The notes beneath the pieces are model-generated. The model saw only the letters and a list, made by a program, of their open reading frames with translations, made no database searches and had not been told where the DNA came from. A program made the translations under genes and the position numbers. From Schoenoplectus triqueter (Eukaryota; Streptophyta; Magnoliopsida; Poales; Cyperaceae), in NCBI GenBank assembly GCA_964058805.1, contig CAXKVV010000043.1, positions 186,001 to 250,000 on the forward strand: a stretch of 64,000 bases of DNA. Direction: 5' to 3'. Shown one piece after another: positions 10,652-23,098 of the stretch; position 1 is the stretch's first letter; every line of letters begins with the position of its first letter.

Positions 10652-13125
10652 ATGTCAGAAGATGCAGAGAAGATTGTTGTGGCCAAGCCTGTGGCATCTC
10701 GGCCTTTCTCCAAAAACCGACTAGTCTCCATTTCTGTTTCTCCCATCGCTATTAAACCAAAGAGCATCAGATTTAAACCCAAACCAAACCAGTTTTCCGC
10801 TCCTACTGTGGTATGTTTTTTATACAAGTTCTTTCTGATACCAAATTATCCCTCTTTTTACTGGTAAAATTCTTTTGATATTTGGGACATCTTCTAACTG
10901 ATACCTAACATTGCACATTTTGAATTTTCATTTCAACATTTTATATTATGTCAATTAAAATCCAAACGGTGTAAAGTGCTATTTTTACAAAATATGGCGA
11001 GATTTTCTTTTTTATTTTCCTTAGAGATTTGATTACATTTTCAAACTTGATGGTTATTGCCTAATGCTATGTGAATGTTTTTAGGATGAGGTTTCAGAAT
11101 CAATCAGTGTTGGTTTTTCTGACAAAACATCATCAAAAGAAGGGTCAAATCCGTCAATTTTGTATAGGCCAACACCTAAGCTTGTTTCGAGAAGAAGTGC
11201 ATTGCTCTTCGCCAATCCGGTATGCAGTATCTGATATTCATATTAGAAAAAGAAATAAACAAATATAACACGCAACACCATAGATGAATTAAGTTCTGGT
11301 ATTGCTCATCGTGATATTACATGTATGTTCTTCATTTTACTACCCTCTTATTTATTTTATTTGTGTCATCTTGGTGCATACTGCCAGGATATCAGAAGCA
11401 TTATATAATAAGCAAAATACAAACAGATTGTTGCAATCAGCAATAATTTATAAACTAAAAAACAGGAAACTACCACATCGGCTCACCACCAAGCAGCAAC
11501 AGATCAACCAGGCTCGTCTCGAAACCTTGATTTCGATCAGCCAAACTACAGCCTCCAAATGCAGCCCGCACAAAAATACTACTCAAATCCATCCTCACAG
11601 CCTCATACTGCCAACACGAGCCAAGTCACCGACCCTTCAGGATTTGTGCCTCAAAGCACAGATCAGGAGACAAGCCATCAAACAACAAACAGCGGATCAG
11701 CTGACCGGCCGTCATATGATGGGTATAATTGGAGGAAGTATGGACAGAAGCAAGTGAAGGGAAGTGAATTTCCCAGGAGTTACTACAAGTGCACTCACCC
11801 CAATTGTCCCGTCAAGAAAAAGGTACCTATCAATGTTCCAATGCTGATAATGTCACAGCTGGTCCAGTTTGTACATTGCATGATGATTATGGTTCAACAC
11901 AACCATAATGAACTTCAAATGTTAATACACCACGTATCCCATTTTCATCAGTCATTGTTAAAAGCTGGTGCATACTGAAATTTCAAGTATACGCATATAT
12001 TTATAGGTGGAAAGAACACTTGATGGACAAATAGCAGAAATAGTTTACAAAGGGGAACACAACCACCCAAAACCGCAACCTGTAAAACGGCAACAACAAA
12101 ATAGTACTGGCTCAGATAATTCTGCTTTTGATGGAAACATAATTGGTATGGGAAGTGCAAGTGCTTTTGAGCCCAGGATGGAAGGCCAGGATGAGTTCAG
12201 TTTGCCCAGCTTCAGTAGTTGCTATCAGGGGCAGAATGGTAATTTTGGCAGTGTCTCTGAATTTGGTGGCGTATCAGCTAGTGCTGATTTTGATCAACCT
12301 GATTTTAAGAGAAGGTATCATAGAGCTTGTGAATAAGTAAATTTGAAATCAACCTTAACATACCTCAGTTAAATATTTCCTTCTTTTGTTTATGTTTGGA
12401 TATCAGGAGGAAGGATGGCCAAATTGGTAGTGGAAGTGCAACTGGGGGAGGTGGTGATGCTGCAACTCCAGTTCAAGCTTCCATGGAAACAGATGTAGCA
12501 GGAGATGGTTTCCACTGGAGAAAATATGGGCAGAAAGTTGTAAAGGGGAACCTTTATCCCAGGTACATTACTTCTACATTACCGCATACCATTTTCTGTA
12601 CCATATTTTCTACAGTACTTCTACATTACCTCATACCATTTTATGTACCCTTATCCCAGGTACTGGTCATGAGTCATGACCAGTACAGGTGCGCTGATGG
12701 TACTATGACAAAAATAAAAAATAAAAAATAAAAAAAAATTAAGATTACAGGGGAATGGTTCTTGTGTTTCGTAGTAGTTCATTTTATGTCTTTTCTCTTT
12801 AATAGTTTTCGTTTTCCTTATGCTTATTTAAAGAAAACTATCAGTAGTGATCTGGTTTACTAATAGTTCCGAAAGAAAAGAAGGGAACAATCAAGTAGCA
12901 GCCAAGAAGAGCTTTTTATTGATGTCACTATTTCATTGATTTATGAATTATGATCTTATATTTCAATTCAGGAGTTACTATCGATGCACAAGCCCAAAAT
13001 GCAATGTGCGAAAGTATGTAGAGAAGGCATCGGATGAGCCGGGATCTTTTGTGACTACATATGAAGGAAGGCACAATCATGAAGCGCCTTCTAGTTCTAG
13101 AAAGACCAGTTCTGCTATCTCATAA
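10652..13125 (+). CDS. WRKY44: group I WRKY transcription factor, WRKY44/TTG2-like
   Basis: Six exons: 10652-10810, 11085-11219, 11466-11822, 12007-12314, 12407-12562, 12972-13125, giving 422 aa. The N-terminus carries the [10 protein letters not shown] signature I associate with WRKY44/TTG2, and exon 2 the [12 protein letters not shown] block. Two WRKY domains follow: WRKYGQK at about residue 187 and again at about 357, each with C-x4-C and H-x-H zinc ligands. The intron inside the second domain splits the arginine codon just before SYYRC, the conserved position for group I C-terminal domains. WRKY proteins bind W-box DNA. TTG2 acts in trichome, seed-coat mucilage and tannin development in Arabidopsis. 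The acceptor before exon 3 (AAAAAACAG) lacks a good pyrimidine tract, so that boundary is the least certain. The frame is intact throughout. Confidence 0.93.
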
Positions 13126-13358
13126 TTTTAATTTTGAAATATTGATCCTACCTAGATGAGAATAAATTTGATTATGCAGTTTCTAACATTTGAGTAGTTA
13201 TTACCAGTACCAGATAAGAGAACTTAGAAGGTTCTCTAAATTACAGGAAAAGGAAGTAGCCTTTGTTGTCCAGTCTTTTAGTTTTGTCCAGTACTAATGC
13301 TAAAATACTTGCAAGACTTAATTAGTTGTGCTTCGTTGCTTGTATAAATTGTTTTTTA
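13126..13358 (+). other. 3' flank of the WRKY gene
   Basis: AT-rich DNA that probably contains the 3' UTR (AGAATAAATTTG near 13157). The copia A long terminal repeat begins immediately after. Confidence 0.6.
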
Positions 13359-13517
13359 TGATTGTAATACTATTTTATTCATACCATTGAGATCTATATA
13401 TATACAACCAATACAATAGATAGATAATCAACCATAAATCTCTAATTAATATAGAATATTCTCTAATTAATACAGAATATTATCTAAAATAGTTATCATA
13501 TTTAATAGATCTCAACA
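13359..13517 (-). repeat. 3' LTR of copia A (159 bp)
   Basis: On the minus strand it begins TGTTGAGATC right after a GAGGAGGAG polypurine tract and ends near TACAATCA. The length is close to the ~155-bp 5' LTR of copia B. The outer end is inferred from the CA terminus. Confidence 0.65.
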
Positions 13518-16245
13518 CTCCTCCTCAAGGTGGGCGAAAGATATCCACTGAATCCATCTTATCACAAAATCTAACTAGGTCTGATGAGGTAAGTCCCTTA
13601 GTAAGATAATATATCACTTGATCTCTGGTAGCAACATGACTTAATTTCAATAATCCATTGTCCAACTTCTTTTTTATAAAGAATCGGTCAATCTTCACAT
13701 ATTTGGTTTTATCATGCTGCATCGAATTGTTGGCAATGCTAATTGCTGACTGATTGTCACACCACAATTTCATCTGAGTCCCTTGATCTAATTTTAGATC
13801 TGTCAATAAACCTTTCAACCACAACATCTCAACAACTCCTAACTCCATGGCTCTGTACTTTGTCTCTGCTGTCGAGCTTGCTACTACCGACTACTTCTTA
13901 CTCTTCCAAGAGACTAAGTTGCCCCCTACGAACATGTAGTATCCTGATGTGGATATCCTTTCATCAGCATAGCTAGCCCAGTCAGAATCACAATAGCTCT
14001 CAATATTCATATGATCATTCTTCCAGAAGATCAACCATTTTCTTGGTACACTCTTCAAATACCTCAGAATCTGGTACACTGCATCCATATGACCTTCTCT
14101 CAAATCGTGCATATAGCGGCTCACCACGCTAACCGCAAATGAGATGTCGGGACGAGTATGACTCAAATATATCAGACTGCCTACCAACCTCTGGTACCTC
14201 TCTTGATCTACTGGCTCCCATGTCATTGCACCCAATCTGATCTTATGCTCGATAGGAGTAACTGCAAACTTACACCCCAACATATCTGTCTCTTTCAGCA
14301 AGTCTAGTACATACTTCCTCTGAGATAGGACAATCCCCTTTGCCCCACGAGCAACTTCAATCCTAAGAAAGTATTTAAGATGTCTAAGATCTTTCACCTC
14401 AATTTTTTTTCCTAATCTCACCTTTAACTGAGCAATCTCCTTCTCATTTTTGACTGTGATAATTATGCCATCTACATACACTGCAAGCATCGTGGTATGA
14501 CCTTCATGTTATCGGTAGAACATTATGTGATCGGCATTGATCAGCTGATATTTTATGCCTACCATTACTTTTCTGAACCTGTCAAACTAAGTTCGTGAAG
14601 ACTGCTTCAACCCATAGGGTGATTTTCTGAGCCTACACACTTTGTCTGCGGTTTGATTTATGCTGAAGCCTAATGGTATCTCCATATACACTTCCTCTAA
14701 TAAATCTCCATAAAGAAATGCGTTCTTCACATCAAGTTGGTGTAGCTTTCACCCACCATTCACAGCCAAAGAGACTAACGTCCTCACTGTGCTCATCTTC
14801 GCCACTGGTGCAAATGTCTCATCATAGTCGATGTCATACGTTTGATTGTACCCTTTGACAACCAATCGTGCTTTGTATCGCTCGATCTTCCCTTTTGGGT
14901 TTTGCTTTATTATGAAAACTTATTTGCATCCAACGACCTTCTTGTCTAGTGATAGTGATACAAGCTCCCATGTGCGATTTTTGTCGAGAGCCCTCAGTTC
15001 CTCATGCATGGTTGTCTCCCACTTTGGGTCCCCTTTTACTACGTGTCAACATTTAGGTATAGCAACACTATCCAAATATGCAATGAATGATCCATATTCA
15101 ACGAATAAGTTAGAGTAATCAACATACTAATCAATACTATGTGAAAACCCATAACGGTCGAGAGGATTTCCTGCATTGTTGTGAGAAATCCTCCTTAACA
15201 TCATATGGGAGGAATCGAGAGGAATCATATTATCTAAGTCTGTGATGGATGGTGTAGGTGTCTCAGGAGTTGAATAAGGTCGAGATAAGGAACTTTCCAT
15301 GGGCGGTACTGTAGACACATTTTCTTTTCCCCTCCTCTAATACACATATCTCAGCTCCCCCTAAGATCGATTTTCTTCTCCTTCCATCACCATATTTTTC
15401 TCCACTTCTTCTGACTCATCACCCTCAGTCGATTCTCATCTCGAAACAGGGGTCAACGCCACCTCTAACTGAATTGATCTTTCACCCGCATATTTCTCCC
15501 CCTCTCACCTTATTTCTCCATCATCTGACGAGTCACCAAAGGGTGGGTCTACTCTTGAAGGGAAGTATGGCACAGACTCGCAGAAAGTCACATTCATACA
15601 TAAAACAATCTTTTTTCTTTTGGGTTCCAACACACATATCTTTTTTTAGTAGCAGAATAACCTAAAAAGACATATTTAACTACTCTGGGATCTAGTTTCC
15701 CCACCGTTGGTCTGTTGTCTCTCATAAAGCATACACATCCAAACACTCTTAAAAGAAAATTTTCTCCATTATTCCCTTTCAACATCTCACAAGATGACTT
15801 CCAATCCAATATTCTCGAGAGCATTCTATTAATTAGTTGAGCAACAATCGAGATTGCTTTCCCTCATAGGTATTTCAGGGCATTCATCGATATCATCATA
15901 CACCGAGCCACCTCTAGAAGATGTTTATTCTTCTGTTTTGCTACCTCATTATGTGCTAGTGTATGGGCAAGTAGTCTGATGCAGTATCCCTTGTGTAGAT
16001 AAGAATTTTTGAAATGTCTTGTTAGTGTACTCTGTTCCATTGTCCGATCCTAATACTTTTACCACTACACCATATTGAGTCTGTATTGCCTTATGAAAAT
16101 CTTTGAAATAAGCAAGTATTTCACTCTTATTCTTCATCAAATATATCCAAGTAACCCGAGAGAAATATTCAATAAAAGTTAAAAAAAATATCTATAACTA
16201 TTAATTGTATTTGCCGGACAAGGCCCCCATATATCAAAGTGAATA

Positions 16246-19200
16246 CAACAACAACAAAAGCCTTTAATCCCAAATAAATTAGTGTAGACTAGAAATGAAA
16301 CCCAATCAAAAAATATAAGATCAAAGATCTCAAATATCAGTGATAATAATGAATATGATGAAAGAAAAAATAAATAAATAAATAAATAAATATGATAATG
16401 ATGATGATAATATGTTAATAGTAATAGCAATAATAATAATAATAATAATAGTACAATAAACCTCTATTATAAAACCTATTTCTAAACCTATTTCTATTTT
16501 AAAACCTAATTCTAAATTCTAAATTCTAAATCCTAAAATTCTATTTCTAAACTCTATTTCTAAAATCTATTTCTAAATTATAAATCCTAAAATCCTAAAA
16601 ATCTAAGAACATGGAGTGTATAACTCTACTATTAAACTCTAACTCCTAAATCATGGTTCAGGTACATGAATCGTCATCTTCCAAGCACTCATTTCCAAAG
16701 CAAACTCTTTGGATATATTTTATTCCTTCAAATATCTTTTTATTGCTTCCTCTCATGTCAGTCTCGGTCGACATATTCCTCTTTTTATATTTCAGGACGA
16801 CTTAGAATACCGCTGCGTAATGGTGCTTCAGGAGGCCTTCGTTGGATATGACCAAATCATCGCAAATGATATTGGACTAGCTTCTCTTGAATTGGTGCTA
16901 CCACAAGTTTATCCCTAATATCATCATTTCTGATTTGATCTTTTCTTGTGTGCCCACATATCCAACGCAACATCCGCATTTCAGCTACACTCATCTTCTG
17001 GACATGTTGTCCTTTTGTAGACAAACATTTTGCGCCATACATCATCGCGAGTCTAATCACCGTCCTGTAGAACTTGCCTTTTAGTTTATTTGGAACCTTC
17101 TTGTCATAAAAAAATAACGGATGCTTGTCTCCATTTTACCCATCCAGCTCTTATTTTATAACTAACATCTTCATCGATCTATCCTTCACTCTGCAACATC
17201 GATCTTAAATACCGAAATGTGTCATTCATGGGTACTACTCGTCCATCCAAACTAACATCTCCGTCATCTGAGTTATCCCCGCTGAACTGACACCTCATAT
17301 ATTCAGTTTTGGTCCTACTAAGTCTAAAATCTTTTGATTCTAAAGTTTGTGTCCATAACTCTAGTTTCTGATTGACTCCAAGTCTAAAATCTTTTGATTC
17401 TAAAGTTTGTGTCCACAACTCGCCGTCACATGCTTTGACACAAGTTATAACATTTGTGTACATATCCTTAATAAAGGTAACGTACTTTTTTGGGACTAGT
17501 TTCCTTTTGAGCGTCCACCATGTGATATTTCTCGGTATTTCATCATACGCTTTCTCTAAATCAATAAATATCATATATATGTCCTTCTTTTATTCCCGAT
17601 GTCTTTCCATAAGTTGTCTTATCAAGAAAATCGCATTCATAGTGGACCTCCCAGGTATAAAACCAAACTGATTTTTAGATACAGTTTTCAGTTTTCTTAA
17701 ACAGTGCTCGATCACTCTCTCCCAAAGCTTCATGGTATGACTCATGAGCTTAATTCTTCTATAATTAGTACAAATTTGAATATCTCCTTTATTTTTGAAA
17801 ATTGGTACTAATATATTTTTTGTCCACTCATCAGGCATCTTATTGGACCGGAAAATGATATTAAATAGTTTAGTGAGCCACACTATTGCTATATCTCCAA
17901 GACATCTTCAAACCTCAATCGGGATGTCATCTGGTCCTAATGTCTTACCTATTTTCATCTTTTTTAAAACTTCTTTCACCTCAGACTCTTGAATTCTCCG
18001 AACAAATCGTTTGTTGGTGTTAATTGAGTCGTACAACTCGATCGCGGTTTTCTCACTCTCGTCGTTGAATAGCTTGTCGAAGTATTCTCTTCATCTGTTC
18101 TTAATCTCCTCATCCTTCACCAAAAGTCTATCAGCCTCATCCTTAATATATTTAACTTGATTGAAGTCTCTTGTCTTTCATTCTCGAAGTTTAGCCATCT
18201 TGTAGACATCATTTTTGCCATATTTCATATCTAATTTCCGATACAGCTCCGTGTATGCTTGACCCCTTATTTCGCTCACAACTTTCTGTGCGTTTCTTCT
18301 AGTTTCTTTGTACTTCTGTATGTTTTCATCACTCATGTTGTGATGTAAACGTTTGTAACATTCTTTCTTCTCATTGATAGCCTTTGTACATTATCATTCC
18401 ACCACCAAGTGTCTTTAGGTTCACGTTTATTTCCTCTAGTTACTCCAAACACCTCTATAGTCACATTCTGAATGTAAGTCGTCATCTCCTTCCACATATT
18501 ATCCGCATCCTCACCTTCGTTCCACGATCCTTCTGCAATAACTTTATTCTTAAACACTTGAGAAACGTCCCCTTTGAGATTTCACCACCTTGTTCTCATT
18601 ATTTTCATGTCTCTATCTCGCCAAACGCATACCTAAAAATAAAAATCAGCCATCAAAAGTTTTGTATTATGTGACAACACACTTGCCAGAATCTTACAAT
18701 CCATGCAGTTTGGTCTCTCTTCCCTTCTAATCAGGAAAAAATCGATTTGGATCGAGTGTTGGTCACTACTAAAAGTAATTAAATGTGATTTTTTTCTCCC
18801 TAAAGAAGGTGTTCGCTACCATGAGGTCGTAAGCTATATTGAACTTCAAGATGTCTTCTTCCTCTTGATTTTGTTCGTCATATTCAAAACTCTCATGTAT
18901 CATCTCAAACCCCTTCTAACTGTGCCAACATGACCATTAAGATCTCTTCCAATGAAGAGTTTTTCACTGCTAGGCACTCCTCTAACCATGTCCTCTAAGT
19001 CTTCTCAGAATCGTCTCTTGACATCATCACTCAAACCTACTTGTGGGGCATACGCACTGATGACGTTCAAGACCAAATCTCCAAAAATCAATTTGATCAT
19101 GATGATCCTGTCCCCTTGTCACCTAACCGCGATAACTCCATTTTTGAGGCTCTTATCAATTAAGATGCCTACACCATTTCTACTTTGTTTTTTTTCTGTG

Positions 19201-19655
19201 TATCACAATTTGAAGCCAGTATTCTCCACCTCTTACCCTTCTGACCCGTCCATTTAGTTTCTTGAACACATAAGATATTAACGCATCTCCTAATCGTAGT
19301 ATCAACTAATTATCTTAGCTTATCTGTTAAGGACCCTACATTCCAACTACCTAAATGAATCATATTTTCCCCGACTAGATTCCTTGCCTCTTGTACTTGT
19401 CGAGTCAAGTGTGAAGACTCTTGTTCATTTTGACACTACATCCGGGCGCCGATGCAACGCGTCACTAAGGTGATGACGATCCGGCCCTCACTCACTTGTC
19501 ACCATATCCGGGTTCTAATATGATGTGTCGCTAAGAGGGTGACGCCCCAATGAAAGTTATTTTAGTGCAGGGCTCGCCACACCCACCGCAACTCTCCTCA
19601 TTTATCCTAGCTTGGAACAAGTTGTGCAGACACTAGTCCACACAGGCAGAGTTAT
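16246..19655 (-). mobile_element. RTE-type LINE nested in copia A, near full length
   Basis: The minus strand holds remnants of an AP endonuclease (about 19.3-18.6 kb), a linker (18.55-18.33 kb), reverse transcriptase (17.88-17.18 kb, with FIPGRSTMNAI and FIDLEKAYDEIPR) and the conserved C-terminal region (17.06-16.86 kb). The 3' end is a microsatellite, about 100 bp of conserved sequence and a (TTG)n tail at 16246. It is flanked by a 15-bp target duplication with two mismatches (16231-16245 and 19656-19670), and copia integrase reading resumes on either side. The catalytic FADD palm region is missing: the frame runs from ACDGE straight into the post-palm segment, which is duplicated (see findings). 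The element is inactive on its own. Confidence 0.9.
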
Positions 19656-21230
19656 ACATCAAAGCGAATAAGATAAAAATAACTCTAGAACTCCTATTTT
19701 AAGAGCTACAATAAGAGCTTCTGGTTTGCTTTCCTAACTCATAAGTATCACATACTAACTTCTCTTTATTTATCCTTTCATATAATGAAGGGTATAACAA
19801 ACTCAAAACAGAAAATAAAGAATGTCTCATCCGTTGGTGATGTCATAGTAATACCTCTTCTACGCTCATTCCAGAACCTCCTACTCCTAGCCCCTTTATC
19901 AAAGATGTCAGCGCTGAATTCATTCCCTCTTTGTCCATGTACCATTCTCTTGAAAGGTTACCTTGGGAATATCGAAAGAGACAATATAATTTAATTGTAG
20001 GATAATAGTACTGATGGACAATAGATTTACTGAAAATGATGGAGCCTGCAATACATTGGATAATATTACTAAATCGGTACACTTAACAATATCATTACCA
20101 ACCACAGGTTGGGATATGCCATCAACTATCTGGATGCTTTCTGGAGGCGTCAAATGAGTGTATGAAGTGAACTCACTAGATGTCCCTGTCACATATCGAG
20201 ATGTATCGGAATATGTGATCCATTCTAATGATATTGTGAGAGATTTAGAGACAAGAGCATGTACAGTACTATGGCAGAATGAGCAAGAGTAGCAAAGTTA
20301 CCCCCGAAGTCACATATAGATGTCTTGTTTGTGATTTTCTTCTTTCCCGCATCTCCTGCCATTTTCTGCTTCCTTTTTAGTAACTTGAAGAGCTCATGTT
20401 CCTCCTCAGTGAGGCCTGACTCATCCTCTACTTATGGATCTACCATTAGATTTGTCCGGTAATCTCCACCTCTACAACCACCACGACCTTAGCCGTGACC
20501 TCCAAACTGTCATCGCCCACCTATCTCTCTCTCCTTAGGTGGCTTTGGATAAGCTTTGCTTAGTGTCCCACATATCCACAGTTGTAGCATTTACGAGTAT
20601 CTATCTGTGCACCTGACATACCTAGACTCAAAGTAACCAAAGCTAATTGAGCCCCTAAAACCCCACCCAACTTAGAGTGTAGCTTCATACGACTTTCTTC
20701 TTATATCATTGCAGAGATGGCTTCATCTAGTGAAGAGATCTTTGTCTAGGATAAGAGAACTGACCTTCTTTGATCAAATGCGAGGTTCAGATGAGCCAAG
20801 AATTGCATAGTCTGCATCTGTTCATTGAACTCTCTGCTCTTGCACCCTGGATCATTATAGCTCGACATCGATAAAAAATGATCAAGGTCTTACTACAGCT
20901 ACTCCAGCTCCATGGAGTACTCCTGAATAGACCTATCACTCTACATTACCGCCTCTATTTCACATTGGATCTAGAACGCCCTCATGTGATTCTCAGCGCC
21001 AGCATAAGTCCTCTTCAGTTTTGCTCAAATGTCTTGTACCTTGCGAATACCATCCATAGTTGAAGCAACTTTTGGAACCATTGAGTTCAACAGCCAAGTG
21101 TACAACAAGGCATGTGTAGTATTCCATTCATCCTCTTCAACACTGTCACCCACTGGCTCAGCTTTGGCTCCTGTCAGATACTCTAAAAACTAAAGAGAAC
21201 GAGACAAATTGATATTATTCTCAGTTCTAT

Positions 21231-23040
21231 GTTTTTTTACAATCATTAAGAATGAGATTAGACTCATCAAATTCGTATAGCGATTAAAACATGAACATAA
21301 TTCGAAACAGCGCATTAATTTCTGATCATTCATCATTTAAACCTTCATAACTTTCTGTAGGTGGCTCCAACGACTTAAAATTTTTATCGTTGGATTCTAC
21401 ACTCGAAGAGCTATACAATTCATGGTTATAAACCTAGAATGGTTAATGTTTGTCCATTTAAATAAAAAACTAATTCTCAAACCAGACCCAATGAAGGTCA
21501 ACAAAGGCTGCATGAGAAAAATAAGAATTTCAATGGTAATGAATGAAACTGATGGCCATATTAATAGACATTCGAGTTGGTCACAAAGTCAGAGGTATCA
21601 GAGGTATGGACATGGATGTGGGAGGAGGGGGTGAAGCTTATTACATTATGTGCCTTATTTGTTATGTTACGTACTTTAATTAATTAATATTATGTACTTT
21701 ATTTGTTATGTGGATTCTAATTAATTAATGTTATATACTTTTTATGAACCATTTTTTTAATATTTATTTTTCTTATTCATTTTCTAAGTATTCCCAGTGA
21801 AATAGGAAAGAAAAAAAATCAGTGAAATATGAAAGAAAGAGATATTATAGATATACTTAATTAAAGTTTTAATGAATATAATCATTTTTATATATCATAT
21901 AGATTTTTTAAAAAAATCTTCTTTTTCTATTAATAAAAAAAATATTGGAAGGACTGAAAAAAATTAGTCCTTAAGAGAAACTTTTTTTTCTATTCATAAA
22001 AAAATGGAGGGACCGAAAAAAAATTTGGTCCCAAATTAAGAAGAAAAGCTTAGGGACCGAGTTGTTTTCTCAGTTCTTTCCATTTGATCGAAAAAAATGA
22101 ACAATCATGCTATTTTCAGTGAAACATAGTAATGGTTTTCTAAAAATAAAAAAAATTGACAATATGGTGTGATTTTGTTGATTGCGATGAAAATGAAATC
22201 GAATTTTATTGTGAAGTATGAAATGATTTTGGTACTTCACATCATATTTTTTTTATTTTCAAATTAAAAAGACCGTCAGTTCTTCAATGTGATCTCCATA
22301 AAGGCCAAATTATATATTTTTTTGAGGGAATAAAAATGTATGGAACTAATGATTTCCAATAATAATGATTTTATCCTTTAAAAATAGAATTTTTTTTCAA
22401 AAATATAAAATTTGATCTCAAAATATATTCTAATATCGAGATCCCTTTGAATGGTTGGCTCAGTATTTTGTATTCAAAAGAAAAGATATTTTGTATTGCG
22501 ACTCGTTGTAGCATAAATGTATATAATATATGAACTAGCTTATAATAATAATAAAAATAATAATGAAATTGTTTTAAAATATTAATGGTAAAAATAAAAT
22601 AAAATGGAAGAAAGCTAGGATCATGGTATGGCACATTTATAACAATGGAAGCCATGGTACAGAAAATCATGAAAAGCTACGGTTATAAATTGAAGGTGTT
22701 TGATGCAAAACCATGAGTTATGTGATGTATATCAATGTGAACTATTTTTAATTTTGTTGGAAATGATAAATTAAATAGTTGGAGACTTGGAGTCATATCC
22801 ACGTCTGTCCGCTGTCAATGTCAGGCTACATTTTTGCTTACTTTGGATGGGTTTAGTTGGCACTTCACTTGACAGCAAACACATCCAAGGCCCAAGGCCT
22901 AGGGTGTATGGGTTACTGGTTAGCACATGAAATCTTATCATTAGAGAAAATTGAATAAAAAAAATTAAAGTTGCATTAATAAAAGAATGATGAGATCATG
23001 AGAGGGGGAGAGGAAGGGAGGTAAGGTGACATCATTTCCT
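21231..23040. other. degenerate repeat-derived intergenic DNA
   Basis: No gene recognised. About 22380-22520 resembles the MITE family seen at 45.8, 53.0 and 56.2 kb (a block around GAATGGTTGGCTC beside AAATTTGATCTC). The stretch 21950-22070 contains two direct copies of an AGGGACCGAAAAAAA-type motif. The remainder is AT-rich. Confidence 0.4.
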
Positions 23041-23045
23041 TACCA

Positions 23046-23098
23046 TGAAAGTGAAAGTGAAAGTGAAAGTGAAAGCGAAAGCGAATGTGAAAGTGGAA
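23046..23098 (+). repeat. GAAAGT hexanucleotide repeat
   Basis: About eight units of GAAAGT with GAAAGC and GAATGT variants, 500 bp upstream of the receptor-kinase pseudogene. A GA-rich promoter or leader element is possible. Confidence 0.8.

Larger units (their letters stand above)
13359..21230 (-). mobile_element. Ty1/copia retrotransposon A, 5'-truncated, split by an RTE LINE
   Basis: Minus-strand copia remains in order: gag (21.2-20.5 kb), a protease-proximal region (about 20.1-19.7 kb), GAG-pre-integrase (19.76 kb), integrase (16.2-15.9 kb), reverse transcriptase (about 15.1-13.9 kb) and RNase H (13.85-13.53 kb). The catalytic YVDD appears as YVDG, and many stops and frameshifts break the frame. 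A purine tract just before 13517 leads into a TGTTGAGATC long terminal repeat at 13359-13517. No 5' repeat is present; similarity stops inside gag at about 21.23 kb. The gag and integrase resemble copia B in this window, so both belong to one family. Confidence 0.9.

Noticed and set aside
11302..11757. 151-codon open frame overlapping a WRKY exon
   Set aside because: It is out of frame with the WRKY domain, starts in an intron and has no protein-like signature; the WRKY frame explains the conservation.
14673..15665. Several plus-strand open frames of 60-90 codons
   Set aside because: They are antisense to the reverse transcriptase and integrase regions of copia A.
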